Assembly (NCBI GenBank): GCA_016715245.1
Contig: JADKAS010000003.1
Location: 62,001 to 126,000, forward strand
Direction of reading: 5' to 3'
Length of the DNA stretch: 64,000 nt
Source: Saprospiraceae bacterium
GTDB lineage: Bacteria > Bacteroidota > Bacteroidia > Chitinophagales > Saprospiraceae
Below, in pieces: positions 10,011-19,372 of the stretch (the stretch's first letter is position 1; every line of letters starts with the position of its first letter). The translations under genes were made by a program, and so were the position numbers. The notes under the pieces are model-generated. The model worked only from the letters and a program-made list of their open reading frames with translations, did not search any database and had not been told where the DNA came from.

Positions 10011-10516
10011 TTACTTTTCACCTTCAATAATCATTTTTTTCATCCTGACATATTCTTCTTTAGTAATCACTTTATTCTGAAAGGCTTCTTTTAAAGCTAT
10101 TAATCTTTGTGATTTTGAATTGGTTTTACCATCAGAAATCAGTATTTTTTCATCGAACTTAAGGTGTCATTCTTGTTTTCTTTTAGTTTAAAAGTATAAG
10201 ATTTCTTAAATTCCTGATCGTAATAAAAAGGTATAATAAATATATATCCTAATATTCTTGTAAATTTATTTATACCCCCATCTTTTACAATAAAAGTGTC
10301 AAGGTTCTCAAATCCTGGTTTGGAAAGTGTAATAAAAACAGGAGTGCCATTGTTTACCATACTTTTAAAAACAAATGGTGTTTTACCATAGTTTCTTTTA
10401 TTTATCCTAATATCGACATCCTTTTGAATACTGCGAATTTCGCAATGATGCTGGCAGGATGACAACATAAAGATGAAAATAGTTCCAAAAATAAAGTAGA
10501 AAAGATTTATCTTCAT
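10011..10516 (-). pseudogene. PEGA-like lipoprotein with SHOCT-like tail, broken by one frameshift
   Basis: The first frame (10516 to 10139, 125 residues) has a signal peptide with lipobox-like LSSC, then a PEGA-type beta unit (VDIRINKRNYGKTPFVF, then GTPVFITLSKPGF), and a membrane-like stretch ILGYIFIIPFYY. It stops at TGA 10141-10139. From about 10153 down to TAA 10013-10011 another frame continues and encodes KILISDGK, then SQRLIALKEAFQNKVITKEE and YVRMKKMIIEGEK. That resembles SHOCT/short C-terminal domains (a helix, a turn with IT-EEY, a helix) that normally end such proteins. The span is 506 bases, two more than a multiple of three, so one added base near the A6 run at the junction would fuse the two frames. 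It is either a mutated gene or a sequence error. The function is unknown; PEGA domains are usually surface or scaffold modules. Confidence 0.6.
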
Positions 10517-10719
10517 TTTGTAATTCTTGTTAGCCGTTGATTTTACGCTTCAAATATGAAATTATCTTGATTTAATTATTTTTGTTGTTATTCTATTATA
10601 ATAGTAAATCAAAATTATAAAATAATTTTTAAAAACTATCGCATTAATGGTAAAAGATTTTCAATAAAACATTTATTACCTTTCTGGATTGTATTTTTAC
10701 ATTTCTAATAAAAAAAAAT

Positions 10720-11823
10720 ATGGTTTTTGCGTTTGATGCAAAAAGACTTTTTAATAATTTTACAGGACTGGGTAATTACAGCAGGACACTGATTAAAAAC
10801 CTTCAAAAATATTATCCTGAACATGAATACCATTTGTTTACGCCAGGAATCACTGTAAACGAGGAAACAAAATATTTTCTGGATACTGAAAAATTTACAG
10901 TTCACTCTTCAGGAAAACTTTTTTGGAGAACCATAGGAATGAGTTCCGAAATAAATGCTCTAGCTCCGGATATTTTTCACGGCTTGAGCCATGAATTACC
11001 TTTAGGTTTACATCCTGATATTAAAAAAGTAGTAACCTTTCACGACCTGATTTATGAAATTTATCCGAGGCAATTCGGCTTTTGGGACAGAAATGTATAC
11101 AGACTAAAGTACAAAAGAGCAGCCAAAACGGCAGATAAGATTGTTTGTATCAGTAAAAGCACACAAAAGGATCTCATCAAAATTTACGACATACCTTCTG
11201 AAAAAACATGTATTGTCTATCAGAGTTGTCAGGATGTTTTTCAGGAGGAATCAGCTGTAAATGCTTCCATTTTTTTGCCTGAATCTCCTTACTTTTTGTA
11301 TGTTGGTTCTTTAATTCCAAGAAAAAATCTAAAGACAATCGTAGAATCATTTGTAAAATTGCCTGATTCACTTAAAAAACCCTTTGTCATCGTAGGGACC
11401 GGACCAAAATCTTATGTTGAAGAAGTCAAAAATGATATTTCAAGACTAAATGTAAAGTCATGGTTTCATTTTATCAATCGTGTTGACAACCATCAGTTGG
11501 TTTATGTGTATGATCAATCCTATCTTTTGTGTTATCCTTCTGTTTATGAGGGTTTTGGAATTCCGGTTATTGAATCACTATTTCGAAGAAAACCGGTCAT
11601 TACATCCAATTTATCTTCACTTCCGGAAGCAGCAGGACCCGGAGGTATTCTTGTCAATCCTGGTGATTCAGAAGAAATCAAAAATGCATTTGTTACGCTA
11701 TTACAGGAAAAATATTACGAAAAATATGCCGAAGACGGATATAAATATGTAAAGGATCATTTTTCAAATAAAGCCACAGCAGAATGTTTAATAAAACTTT
11801 ACAACCAATTAATTTCCAGATAA
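10720..11823 (+). CDS. glycosyltransferase, group 1 (GT4-like)
   Basis: Transfers a sugar from a nucleotide-sugar donor to a lipid or glycan acceptor, probably in cell-surface polysaccharide synthesis on the cytoplasmic face. The protein has 367 residues, typical of the family, with two Rossmann-like halves. The N-terminal half has the Gly-rich acceptor loop RLFNNFTGLGNYSR (residues 9-22). The C-terminal half begins near FLYVGSLIPRKNL (residues 192-204), and the donor-binding E-x7-E motif is EGFGIPVIE (near residue 285). No membrane segment is seen. It stands alone, with its 3' end overlapping the convergent membrane-protein gene by 15 bases. The acceptor cannot be inferred. Confidence 0.88.
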   Translation: MVFAFDAKRLFNNFTGLGNYSRTLIKNLQKYYPEHEYHLFTPGITVNEETKYFLDTEKFTVHSSGKLFWRTIGMSSEINALAPDIFHGLSHELPLGLHPDIKKVVTFHDLIYEIYPRQFGFWDRNVYRLKYKRAAKTADKIVCISKSTQKDLIKIYDIPSEKTCIVYQSCQDVFQEESAVNASIFLPESPYFLYVGSLIPRKNLKTIVESFVKLPDSLKKPFVIVGTGPKSYVEEVKNDISRLNVKSWFHFINRVDNHQLVYVYDQSYLLCYPSVYEGFGIPVIESLFRRKPVITSNLSSLPEAAGPGGILVNPGDSEEIKNAFVTLLQEKYYEKYAEDGYKYVKDHFSNKATAECLIKLYNQLISR

Positions 11824-12468
11824 ACCTGTTTTTTGGGATTTAGTTTTCTGAATTTCTTTGATAATGAGGGGAACCAATATAACACTTGGTCCTATCCAGG
11901 CAATGATGTCCGGGATGTCCCATTTCCAGGCTTGATTTACTGTAAAGGCTGTCACTGCGCCAATATAACTGCCAAGAATATTGCCTATATGAACACGCAA
12001 CCAATCCTGATTAAATTTTTCGCGGAAAAGGTAAGTAAATACATGATTTCCTACAAAATATACACCGGCTATTCCAAAAATCAATGGAATGACAGCATTT
12101 TGCCATCCAAAAGAAAAACCAATAAATACACCAAATATAAGTAAGCTCAAATTGGCTGCTCCTGCGATGAGATCAATTAACCAATCCAAAAACTTTCTTT
12201 TTCCGTTCTTAATAATAAGGGCCCGATACCCTATACAAACACTGTAATATGTAAAAAATGAAATAAACAAGAGAAACCATTTTTTGTGTACCACAGATAA
12301 AGGGAGGGCTGTCAAAAATATAATGGTCATTCCGAAAACATATACCTTGCCAATAATTGCATGAACACTTCGGTTTTTTTTATACAACAGGGCAAAAGGT
12401 CCAAGGATTAAAACGATAAACCCGACCATAACATGAATAAAAGTGCTGATAGAAACAAATGATTCCAT
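11809..12468 (-). CDS. multi-pass membrane protein, DUF2306-like
   Basis: A 219-residue integral membrane protein with about six to seven hydrophobic helices (near residues 8-28, 44-62, 66-84, 98-122, 123-145, 160-178 and 186-206). His residues inside helices (H12, H37, H141, H158) recall the DUF2306/YozB-like group, some of which may bind haem; that is only a resemblance. The last 5 codons overlap the convergent glycosyltransferase gene. It ends just 4 bases downstream of the start side of the gene at 12473-13771 and is probably co-transcribed with it, being the next gene in the same direction. No function can be assigned. Confidence 0.65.
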   Translation of the reverse strand: MESFVSISTFIHVMVGFIVLILGPFALLYKKNRSVHAIIGKVYVFGMTIIFLTALPLSVVHKKWFLLFISFFTYYSVCIGYRALIIKNGKRKFLDWLIDLIAGAANLSLLIFGVFIGFSFGWQNAVIPLIFGIAGVYFVGNHVFTYLFREKFNQDWLRVHIGNILGSYIGAVTAFTVNQAWKWDIPDIIAWIGPSVILVPLIIKEIQKTKSQKTGLSGN

Positions 12469-12472
12469 ATGA

Positions 12473-13771
12473 TTATTTTTTTCTGTATTTTTTGTAAGTA
12501 TTTACTCTGTTGAAAAAATATACATACTGAATAAAATTAAATTCAAGATAATCATACATCATTTTTTGACCATCGACTTTGAGATGAAGTCCGGGCATAT
12601 ACCTTAGATTGGTTCTCAAAACACTTGTTTCCACATCTGACAGGTTGATATCCCATCCTAAAACAATTCCTAATGCCAGTTTTGTATCATTTACTTTTAT
12701 CCGCTCTTTATGGTCTAAAGTAAGGTATTCCAGATTGAGAGACGGACCGACAAATGGAACAAAACCTCTGTAATTGAATAAAAAACGATATGCTTCCAGT
12801 GCAAAAGAACTCCTTGTTACGTGAATTTTGGTATCAAAAGCTTTGATATTCTGAGACATATATCTCGCAGCCATATTAATATTAAAACGACTTTTATGAA
12901 AATACCTTCCCACGGCTAATTCAGGTACAAAACCCGAAAAAATCATCTGGTTGTGAACGTAAGGAACATATTTTTTCAAATATGATGATCTGCTCATTTG
13001 AAGTGCTGCTGAAGGACCCAATGCCACATACCAACTGTCAAAAGCTTCTTCTTTCGTAAGAACATAATATTTTATATTCAATTGATCAACAGACTTTTCA
13101 CTGGAATATCCTTTGTCTGTATCCATATATCGTACGATTCCAATATTAAAATTCCAGGGATTGATGGTAACAGGTACCATTTTTTCCGGCGACAGATAAT
13201 AGTCAAATTGATTTCTCCAATTATATCTGGCTCCTGCTGTAAATAAAAACTTTTGACTTGTAAAGGTGATACCAAGTTGGACCGGTGACACAAATCTGCT
13301 GTAACGTGAACCACCGTATTCATACTTATTGGAAGTTTCATCAATCCTGAAAATGAATGGCTGAAAACTCATACCTACATAGGGCCTGAAGGCATTTGGT
13401 TTTAATGCCCATGGATAGTATTTAAACCCGGTTTCAACACTCTCCCTATTGACAAATTTTGAAACATTTTCAGGCTTTTTGCCAAAATTGGGTCCAATCG
13501 GAAAGGTTACATAAAAATCAGCATGTCCCCAAAAGTGAACACCTCCAATGGTTATTCCCGATCTGAATTGCCCCGGTGTAGTTATTTGATTACTTCCTTC
13601 ACCTATATGACCTTTCCCGATTGCCATCATGTCCAATCCCAGTGTCAGTGATGCAAAGTCTGTATTCTTTTTCATAGTTTCCACGCGGAATACGGTATCT
13701 ACTTGTCCGGGTAATGGAATGTTTGCCGTTCCAATAAAGGCCAACAGAATGAATTTTAAATTTTGAAACAT
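12473..13771 (-). CDS. outer-membrane beta-barrel protein, unknown function
   Basis: A 432-residue exported protein. Residues 1-20 form a signal peptide (MFQNLKFILLAFIGTANIPL). The remainder is rich in alternating aromatic/Gly strands such as FRPYVGMSFQPFIFRI, KFLFTAGARYNWRNQF and FNINMAARYMSQNI, as expected of an outer-membrane barrel, and it ends on aromatic strands (YLEFNFIQYVYFFNRV). No TonB box, plug or OmpA domain is visible. A -7 promoter element lies 27 bases upstream at 13798-13805. The substrate or role is unknown. Confidence 0.75.
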   Translation of the reverse strand: MFQNLKFILLAFIGTANIPLPGQVDTVFRVETMKKNTDFASLTLGLDMMAIGKGHIGEGSNQITTPGQFRSGITIGGVHFWGHADFYVTFPIGPNFGKKPENVSKFVNRESVETGFKYYPWALKPNAFRPYVGMSFQPFIFRIDETSNKYEYGGSRYSRFVSPVQLGITFTSQKFLFTAGARYNWRNQFDYYLSPEKMVPVTINPWNFNIGIVRYMDTDKGYSSEKSVDQLNIKYYVLTKEEAFDSWYVALGPSAALQMSRSSYLKKYVPYVHNQMIFSGFVPELAVGRYFHKSRFNINMAARYMSQNIKAFDTKIHVTRSSFALEAYRFLFNYRGFVPFVGPSLNLEYLTLDHKERIKVNDTKLALGIVLGWDINLSDVETSVLRTNLRYMPGLHLKVDGQKMMYDYLEFNFIQYVYFFNRVNTYKKYRKK

Positions 13772-13797
13772 ATCCTTTGTTTTTTAATATATGATGG

Positions 13798-13805
13798 CAA
13801 AGGTA
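13798..13805 (-). promoter_or_regulatory. -7 promoter element for the barrel protein gene
   Basis: The minus strand reads TACCTTTG, an exact TAnnTTTG match, 27 bases before the ATG at 13771. Confidence 0.5.
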
Positions 13806-13914
13806 TATGCTCTTTTTTTACAACATAGAATAAAGGGACAAACGTATCATTTTTGGGTTATTTATCAAAAATCAGGGATAAATGTTATTGTTTGGGACAA
13901 ATGACAAAACAAAA

Positions 13915-14799
13915 TTAATGTTTTTTGGAACCGACAATTGACAGAATCGCTTGTCCGTAGTTTCTTGAAACAGGAATTTCAAGATTCTCTTGTTTAAAAA
14001 TCAGTTTATAGCCCTGAGCGTTTCCGGTTACCTTATCCACCCGGTGAAGGTTGGCTATAAAACTCCTGTGGCATCTTTGTATAAAAGTCGTGGAAATCTG
14101 ACTTTCGAATCTTTTCAACGAGCCTCTTAAGACAACATGTTGAATTCCATTTTCTTGGTTTATGAATACAATTTTGGAATAATTGTCCAGACTTTCGAGA
14201 TATAAAATGTTTTCAGACGGAAGAGTAATGGCGTCTTTTTCATTTTCGGCTAAAAACAAAATTTCTTTAGTAATTGGTTTATAACTTAGCTGTTCCTCTG
14301 TATTATAAACCTTCATTTCTGATTCAAGAACCAAAGCTCCTTTTTTATTTTTTTCTTTGTACCATTGATAATATATAAGGACTCTGGCTGTAACAGGAAA
14401 TATTCCCACGCAAACAACAATCGGCACAAAACCTAAAAATACTTTAGGTGAAATTTTAACAATGCCGAGATAAGCACTGAAAAAGGTATTTCCAATGGCT
14501 ATTCCTAATATATAAAAGGTCAAAAAAAGAATTTCTTTTCCTACTGTCCAGCTTTTTTCAATTTTTTCAAGTGAAAAAAACATTTTTAAACCCAAAAACA
14601 TTAAAGTTGGTACCAAAAAAGTAACCATGCCGTACCCTATAATTTTCAATGCTTTATATTCCGTTTCCCACTGATTAATCTGAAAAGGCTGAAAAACCAA
14701 TAAAAAAAGGGCAACAAAAATACCAAGTGCTGCGTTCGCTTTAAGTGATTTTGTCACTTCTGTTTCAAACGGATATGGTTGTTTTAGGGTAAAAAACAT
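13915..14799 (-). CDS. membrane-anchored LytTR-family transcription regulator
   Basis: A 294-residue regulator with four N-terminal transmembrane helices (about residues 22-42, 50-71, 86-112, 118-142) and a C-terminal LytTR DNA-binding domain (about 185-290). The DNA-binding part shows the family pattern ILYLESLDNYSKIV, FIQRCHRSFIANL and IPVSRNYGQAIL. There is no phospho-receiver domain, so the signal may be sensed by the membrane part. It begins one base after the deoxyhypusine-synthase-like gene ends, so the two are almost certainly co-transcribed. This suggests, by inference only, regulation tied to polyamine metabolism or autoregulation. Its DNA targets are unknown. Confidence 0.88.
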   Translation of the reverse strand: MFFTLKQPYPFETEVTKSLKANAALGIFVALFLLVFQPFQINQWETEYKALKIIGYGMVTFLVPTLMFLGLKMFFSLEKIEKSWTVGKEILFLTFYILGIAIGNTFFSAYLGIVKISPKVFLGFVPIVVCVGIFPVTARVLIYYQWYKEKNKKGALVLESEMKVYNTEEQLSYKPITKEILFLAENEKDAITLPSENILYLESLDNYSKIVFINQENGIQHVVLRGSLKRFESQISTTFIQRCHRSFIANLHRVDKVTGNAQGYKLIFKQENLEIPVSRNYGQAILSIVGSKKH

Positions 14800-14800
14800 T

Positions 14801-15766
14801 TTACCATCCCAAAATTATGGCAAACATAAGAGGAGCAACGATAGTGGCATCACTTTCAATGACAAATTTGGGTGTATTGATATCAAGTTTTCCCCATGTG
14901 ATTTTTTCATTCGGTACAGCTCCTGAATATGATCCGTAACTCGTGGTACTGTCACTGATCTGACAGAAATAAGACCAGAAAGGAATGTCATGCATTTCCA
15001 TATCCTGATAAAGCATAGGTACCACACAAATCGGAAAATCACCTGCAATACCGCCGCCTATCTGATAAAAACCAACTCCTTTACCCCCACTGTTTTTGAT
15101 GTACCAATCAGAAAGCCACATCATATATTCAATTCCGCTTTTCATAGTAGATGCTTTGAGCTGTCCTTTTATACAATATGATGCAAAAATATTGCCCATA
15201 GTACTGTCTTCCCAACCAGGTACAACTATCGGAATATTTTTTTCAGCAGCGGCAAGCATCCAACTGTTTTTAGGATCAATTTCATAGTATTGCTCCAAAA
15301 CACCACTCAACAGCATTTTATACATAAATTCATGAGGAAAATATCGTTCTCCGTTTTTTTCTGCCGTACTCCATATATCCCAAAGGTGTTTCTGCAATCT
15401 TCTGAAAGCTTCTTCCTCGGGTATGCAGGTATCTGTGACTCTGTTATAGTGGTTTTCAAGCAGATCCCATTCATCCTGTGGATTAAGATCTCGATAATTC
15501 GGTACTCTTTTATAATGTGAGTGTGCTACTAGGTTCATAATATCTTCTTCCAGATTGGCTCCTGTACAGGAAATAATATGAACTTTATCCTGACGAATCA
15601 TTTCAGCAAGTGACTTTCCAAGTTCTGCGGTACTCATAGCGCCAGCCAGCGTAACCATCATTTTACCACCTTCATTCAGATGTTCCATATAGGCATCAGA
15701 AGCATCAATGAGAGCAGCGGCATTAAAATGTTTGTAATGTTCTTTTAAAAACTTAGTAATCTGCAT
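14801..15766 (-). CDS. deoxyhypusine-synthase-like protein (polyamine aminopropyl/aminobutyl transfer)
   Basis: The 321 residues match the deoxyhypusine synthase fold: an NAD-dependent enzyme that cleaves spermidine and transfers its aminobutyl group through an enzyme lysine. Seen here are an N-terminal TLAGAMSTAELGKSLAEMI block, the NAD-site motifs SCTGANLEEDI and GGGIAGDFP, and the C-terminal SYSGAVPNEKITWGKL in which Lys293 of WGK aligns with the catalytic lysine of the eukaryotic enzyme. Bacteria lack eIF5A, so the acceptor must differ. Bacterial relatives make homospermidine or act on agmatine-derived polyamines. The neighbour upstream (37 bases away) is an arginine decarboxylase, which makes agmatine, supporting a polyamine role. 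The exact reaction is not determined by sequence alone. Confidence 0.88.
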   Translation of the reverse strand: MQITKFLKEHYKHFNAAALIDASDAYMEHLNEGGKMMVTLAGAMSTAELGKSLAEMIRQDKVHIISCTGANLEEDIMNLVAHSHYKRVPNYRDLNPQDEWDLLENHYNRVTDTCIPEEEAFRRLQKHLWDIWSTAEKNGERYFPHEFMYKMLLSGVLEQYYEIDPKNSWMLAAAEKNIPIVVPGWEDSTMGNIFASYCIKGQLKASTMKSGIEYMMWLSDWYIKNSGGKGVGFYQIGGGIAGDFPICVVPMLYQDMEMHDIPFWSYFCQISDSTTSYGSYSGAVPNEKITWGKLDINTPKFVIESDATIVAPLMFAIILGW

Positions 15767-15803
15767 ATAAAAATGGTTTATTTGTAAAAATGATTCTTAT
15801 CAA

Positions 15804-17207
15804 TTATTCATCGTACCCCAGGATCTGAAGCATTTGCTCCGCATTTTGTTCATCTCTGTACAATCGGTCTACTATGTTCCCTTTTTCGTCCCTGTCGATA
15901 ATAACCTGCTTGGGTGATGGGATAAGGCAATGTTTTATACCGCCATAACCACTGATGGCATCCTGGTAAGCTCCTGTATGAAAAAATCCGAGATAAAGGG
16001 GTTCTTCTTCTTCGTGATTGTAAGAAGGCAAAAGGATTTGTTGATTCATATCTTCAGAATTGTAATAATCTGAATGGTCACAGCTAATCCCTCCTATACT
16101 TACCTGGGTATAATCATTTTCCCATTTATTGACAGGAAGCAGAATAAATTTTTCAAATATAGACCATGCATCAGGAATGGTATTCATCAGACTGTTGTCG
16201 ATAAGATACCAGAGTTCGGCATCGTTTTGCTGTTTTTGTTCTAAAACTGAAAAAATGATAGCTCCGCTTTCTCCGACAGTGTATTTTCCAAATTCCGTAA
16301 AAATATTGGGTTCCTCAATGCCTTCCTGTTCACATACTTCCTTTATATTGCTCACCAGCTCATTGATCATATATTTGTAATCGTATTCAAAGCCAAGGTT
16401 ATTTCTTATGGGTAATCCTCCTCCCAGATTTATTGAATCAAGGGAAGGACAAATTTTTTTCATTTCTGCAAATATCTTAAGTGCTTTTCTGAATTCTCCC
16501 CAATAATATAAATTATCTTTTATACCTGAGTCAACAAAAAAATGCAACATTTTCAATTTCACTCTTTTTTTACGTGCAATTTTTGTTTTGTAAAAATCTA
16601 TGATTTCAGCACTACGGATTCCAAGCCTGGAGGTATAGTACGCCGATTGAGGTTCTTCGTTGATGGCCATTCTTATTCCGATGGTTATTTCATCCTTTGT
16701 TTTGGAATATAATCTGTCAAGTTCTACTTTACTGTCCAGAACAGGAATTACAGTTTCAAAACCATCATTGATCAACGACACAATTTTATCAAGATAATCT
16801 TCCGTTTTATGTCCGTTATGAACCAGAATGGTTTTTTTATCAATTTTACCTTTAGCATATAATCTTCTGATAAGGTCGATATCAAAGGAGGAAGAAGTTT
16901 CCAGATGCACATTGTGATTGAGTGCTTCGTTTATCACGTGAGAAAAATGGCAACACTTAGTACAATAACAATAATAATAGTCTCCTTTATAATTGTTGGC
17001 TTTCATAGCCTTGTGAAATAAATTTCTTGCTTTTTTTATCTGATCTCCGATTCTGGGTAAATACGTCAATCTGAAAGGAGTACCATATTTATCAATCAGA
17101 TATTTAAGTGAAATACCATGGAAAGTAAGATTTCCCTGATGCAAATCAAATCCCTCCTGAGGAAAAAAATAGGTTTGATTGATAAGTTGAAAATATGTGT
17201 TCTTCAT
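15804..17207 (-). CDS. speA: arginine decarboxylase, PLP fold type III
   Basis: Removes CO2 from arginine to give agmatine, the first step of the agmatine route to polyamines. The 467-residue protein is an alanine-racemase-fold (type III) PLP decarboxylase of the short Bacteroidota form; the E. coli SpeA is about 660. The PLP lysine is most likely Lys84 in the unusual Cys-rich segment YYYCYCTKCCHFSHVI. The Gly-rich phosphate loop is INLGGGLPIRNN (about residues 260-270), and the C-terminal active-site region FFHTGAYQDAISGYGG is intact. It is the first gene of a cluster with the deoxyhypusine-synthase-like and LytTR genes, and a promoter element lies at 17254-17261. Ornithine or diaminopimelate decarboxylase is less likely given the overall sequence. 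Confidence 0.88.
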   Translation of the reverse strand: MKNTYFQLINQTYFFPQEGFDLHQGNLTFHGISLKYLIDKYGTPFRLTYLPRIGDQIKKARNLFHKAMKANNYKGDYYYCYCTKCCHFSHVINEALNHNVHLETSSSFDIDLIRRLYAKGKIDKKTILVHNGHKTEDYLDKIVSLINDGFETVIPVLDSKVELDRLYSKTKDEITIGIRMAINEEPQSAYYTSRLGIRSAEIIDFYKTKIARKKRVKLKMLHFFVDSGIKDNLYYWGEFRKALKIFAEMKKICPSLDSINLGGGLPIRNNLGFEYDYKYMINELVSNIKEVCEQEGIEEPNIFTEFGKYTVGESGAIIFSVLEQKQQNDAELWYLIDNSLMNTIPDAWSIFEKFILLPVNKWENDYTQVSIGGISCDHSDYYNSEDMNQQILLPSYNHEEEEPLYLGFFHTGAYQDAISGYGGIKHCLIPSPKQVIIDRDEKGNIVDRLYRDEQNAEQMLQILGYDE

Positions 17208-17729
17208 CTTTAAATGCTATAATTTAAAATATTCTGCTTAATTTGGTTTTCACCAAAAATATTTGAACCAAATCCCAATAGTCCAATTTTTGTCAGGAAA
17301 AAGTTTATAAAAAGGATAAATGTTTACTTTTCTCAAATAAAGTTTACAAAAGCTATGCCTAATTTCTGTGAAAGGTTTTTGGGATTTTGATAATGAGTTT
17401 TCAAAATATTTTACAAAAACCTTTCAATCAGTAAATAATATATTAAAATTATTATTAAATAATTAAATGGTTTAAGTAAATTGTATAAATATCAAAAAAC
17501 AGATGTTTAACTTTTTAAACAGGACTGCAAAGTAAATATAATTATGTTGATTTTTAACACTTATTTCATTGGTTTATTTTGGTTTTAGATAGCAAGTCAA
17601 CATTGTTTCCGGTGGTTTTTTATACATACTTTTAATTTTGATGGTTAATGATTTTATCCTAACTTTTAAGTCGCTAACAAAGTAAAACTAATTTGTCTAA
17701 AGCGTGTTTATTTACCATATTAATTAATT
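17208..17729. other. intergenic region between divergent genes
   Basis: This 522-base AT-rich gap separates leftward speA from the rightward DUF4159 gene. The left end holds a candidate speA promoter. I found no open frame with coding character, no tRNA and no strong hairpin; the central 300 bases are low-complexity A/T. No exact -7 element was found for the rightward gene. Confidence 0.6.
17254..17261 (-). promoter_or_regulatory. -7 promoter element for speA
   Basis: The minus strand reads TATTTTTG (TAnnTTTG). A TTG triplet lies 22 bases further upstream (17286-17284), close to the 19-21 base spacing of Bacteroidota -33/-7 promoters. The ATG is 46 bases downstream. Confidence 0.5.
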
Positions 17730-18392
17730 ATGAACCGGTCGTTTTTCATTTTTTTACTTTCCATTCTGGTTTTTAATCCGGGTTTTTGCCACGAAGGACC
17801 AACATTAAAATTGGGTTTACTCAAGTATAATGGAGGAGGAGACTGGTATTCCAACCCAACTTCTTTGATGAATCTGGCTTTATTTTGCAATAAAAACCTG
17901 AATACTCAATTTGATATTGAATATGGAGTGACGGATGTGGGAAGTGCTGAACTTTTCAATTATCCCTTTGTTCACATGACAGGTCACGGCAACGTAGTTT
18001 TTTCTGATTCGGATGCTGAAAATCTCAGAATGTACCTGATAGCCGGAGGGTTTTTACACATAGATGACAATTTTGGTATGGACCCCTTTGTAAGGGTAGC
18101 TATGAAAAAAGTATTTCCGGAACTTGATTTTGTAGAACTCCCTTTTAATCACCCAATCTATCATCAAAAGTTTAAATTTCCTAACGGATTACCCAAAATA
18201 CATAAACATGAGGATAAACCTGCGCAAGGTTTTGGATTGATTTGGGAGGGCAGGCTTATTTGTTTTTATTCTTACGAATGTGATTTGGGAGACGGCTGGG
18301 AAGATGCGGAGGTCCACAAAGATCCGGAAGAAGTAAGAGTCAAAGCCTTGAAGATGGGAGCAAATATCATTCAATATGTTTTTTCAATTTAA
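17730..18392 (+). CDS. exported DUF4159-family protein
   Basis: A 220-residue protein with a clear signal peptide (residues 1-20, ending GFCHEG). The mature part is a single DUF4159 domain: KYNGGGDWYSNPTSL near its start, then FVHMTGHGNVVFSD, GGFLHIDDNFGMDPF and LPFNHPIYH. The family is found in many bacteria beside MoxR/VWA genes, with a flavodoxin- or glutamine-amidotransferase-like fold; its biochemical role is not known to me. Here it is followed after 15 bases by a TraB/GumN-family gene on the same strand, probably one transcript. The start is the only Met before the signal peptide. Confidence 0.85.
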   Translation: MNRSFFIFLLSILVFNPGFCHEGPTLKLGLLKYNGGGDWYSNPTSLMNLALFCNKNLNTQFDIEYGVTDVGSAELFNYPFVHMTGHGNVVFSDSDAENLRMYLIAGGFLHIDDNFGMDPFVRVAMKKVFPELDFVELPFNHPIYHQKFKFPNGLPKIHKHEDKPAQGFGLIWEGRLICFYSYECDLGDGWEDAEVHKDPEEVRVKALKMGANIIQYVFSI

Positions 18393-18407
18393 TATTAACA
18401 GAACAAA

Positions 18408-19331
18408 ATGAGATTTCAGCATTATACGCTCCCGATTTTATTGACCGGGCTTTTTTTATACATATTTTCATCTGGTTGTATTTCCAGTAAAACGTCTTTA
18501 AAAAATGTCGCTGTTGAAAAAAGTCTTTTATGGGAAATTCAAACACCAGGTGCCAAAGAACCTTCCTACTTATTTGGGACTATTCACATCATTGGTGCAG
18601 AAGATTATTTTCTACCCAAAGGTACAATGACCTCATTTGAAAAGAGCAATAAAATCTTTTTTGAAATAGACATGGCTCAAATGTCCGATATGAGCAGCCT
18701 TATGGGAATGATGAATAAACTGTATATGTCGGACGGAAAAACACTTAAATCTTTGTTATCTGAAAAGGATTATAAAACGGTAGTTGATTTTTTTCAGGAA
18801 AAGGGTATGCCGATTATCTTTTTTGAAAGGATGAAACCAATGTTTCTTACCGTATTAACCAGTGGAGATTTGGATCCCGGAGGGCTGAAAAATGGTGAAA
18901 TGAAATCTTACGAGTTTGAGTTTATGGAGATGGCAAGTCAAACAAAAAAACCTACCGGAGGCCTCGAGAGTATTGAATTTCAGATTGGATTATTTGACAA
19001 AATACCATATGAAAAACAAGCCGAGATGCTGATCAATGCCATTAATACTACCGAAGAAGGAGGAAATGAACTGGAAGAAATGGTGAAGGTGTATAAAGAT
19101 CAGGATTTAGAAAAACTTGCATCCATGATTGAATCATCTGATAGTGAAATTTCGGGTTATGAAGATATACTGCTAACAGAAAGGAACAAAAACTGGATTC
19201 CAATCATCATAGAAGAGACTAAAAAACAACCTAGTTTTTTTGCTGTTGGTGCAGGACATCTGGGAGGAAAAAACGGTGTAATATCCCTTTTAAAAAAGCA
19301 AGGTGTCAAAGTAAAGGCTGTAAAACCATAA
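18408..19331 (+). CDS. TraB/GumN-family lipoprotein
   Basis: A 307-residue envelope protein. The N-terminus is a lipoprotein-like signal (hydrophobic to residue 22, then SSGC). The body is a TraB/GumN domain, related to the Tiki/erythromycin-esterase-like metalloprotease group, with its two signature motifs: YLFGTIHIIG near residue 55 and FFAVGAGHLGGKNGVI near the C-terminus, each contributing a His. In the Tiki relatives these histidines bind metal; activity is unproven for the bacterial members. It lies 15 bases downstream of the DUF4159 gene. Confidence 0.87.
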   Translation: MRFQHYTLPILLTGLFLYIFSSGCISSKTSLKNVAVEKSLLWEIQTPGAKEPSYLFGTIHIIGAEDYFLPKGTMTSFEKSNKIFFEIDMAQMSDMSSLMGMMNKLYMSDGKTLKSLLSEKDYKTVVDFFQEKGMPIIFFERMKPMFLTVLTSGDLDPGGLKNGEMKSYEFEFMEMASQTKKPTGGLESIEFQIGLFDKIPYEKQAEMLINAINTTEEGGNELEEMVKVYKDQDLEKLASMIESSDSEISGYEDILLTERNKNWIPIIIEETKKQPSFFAVGAGHLGGKNGVISLLKKQGVKVKAVKP

Positions 19332-19372
19332 GTATTTTTCAAGTTGAAAGAGGGATGACATTTCAATTAGTG

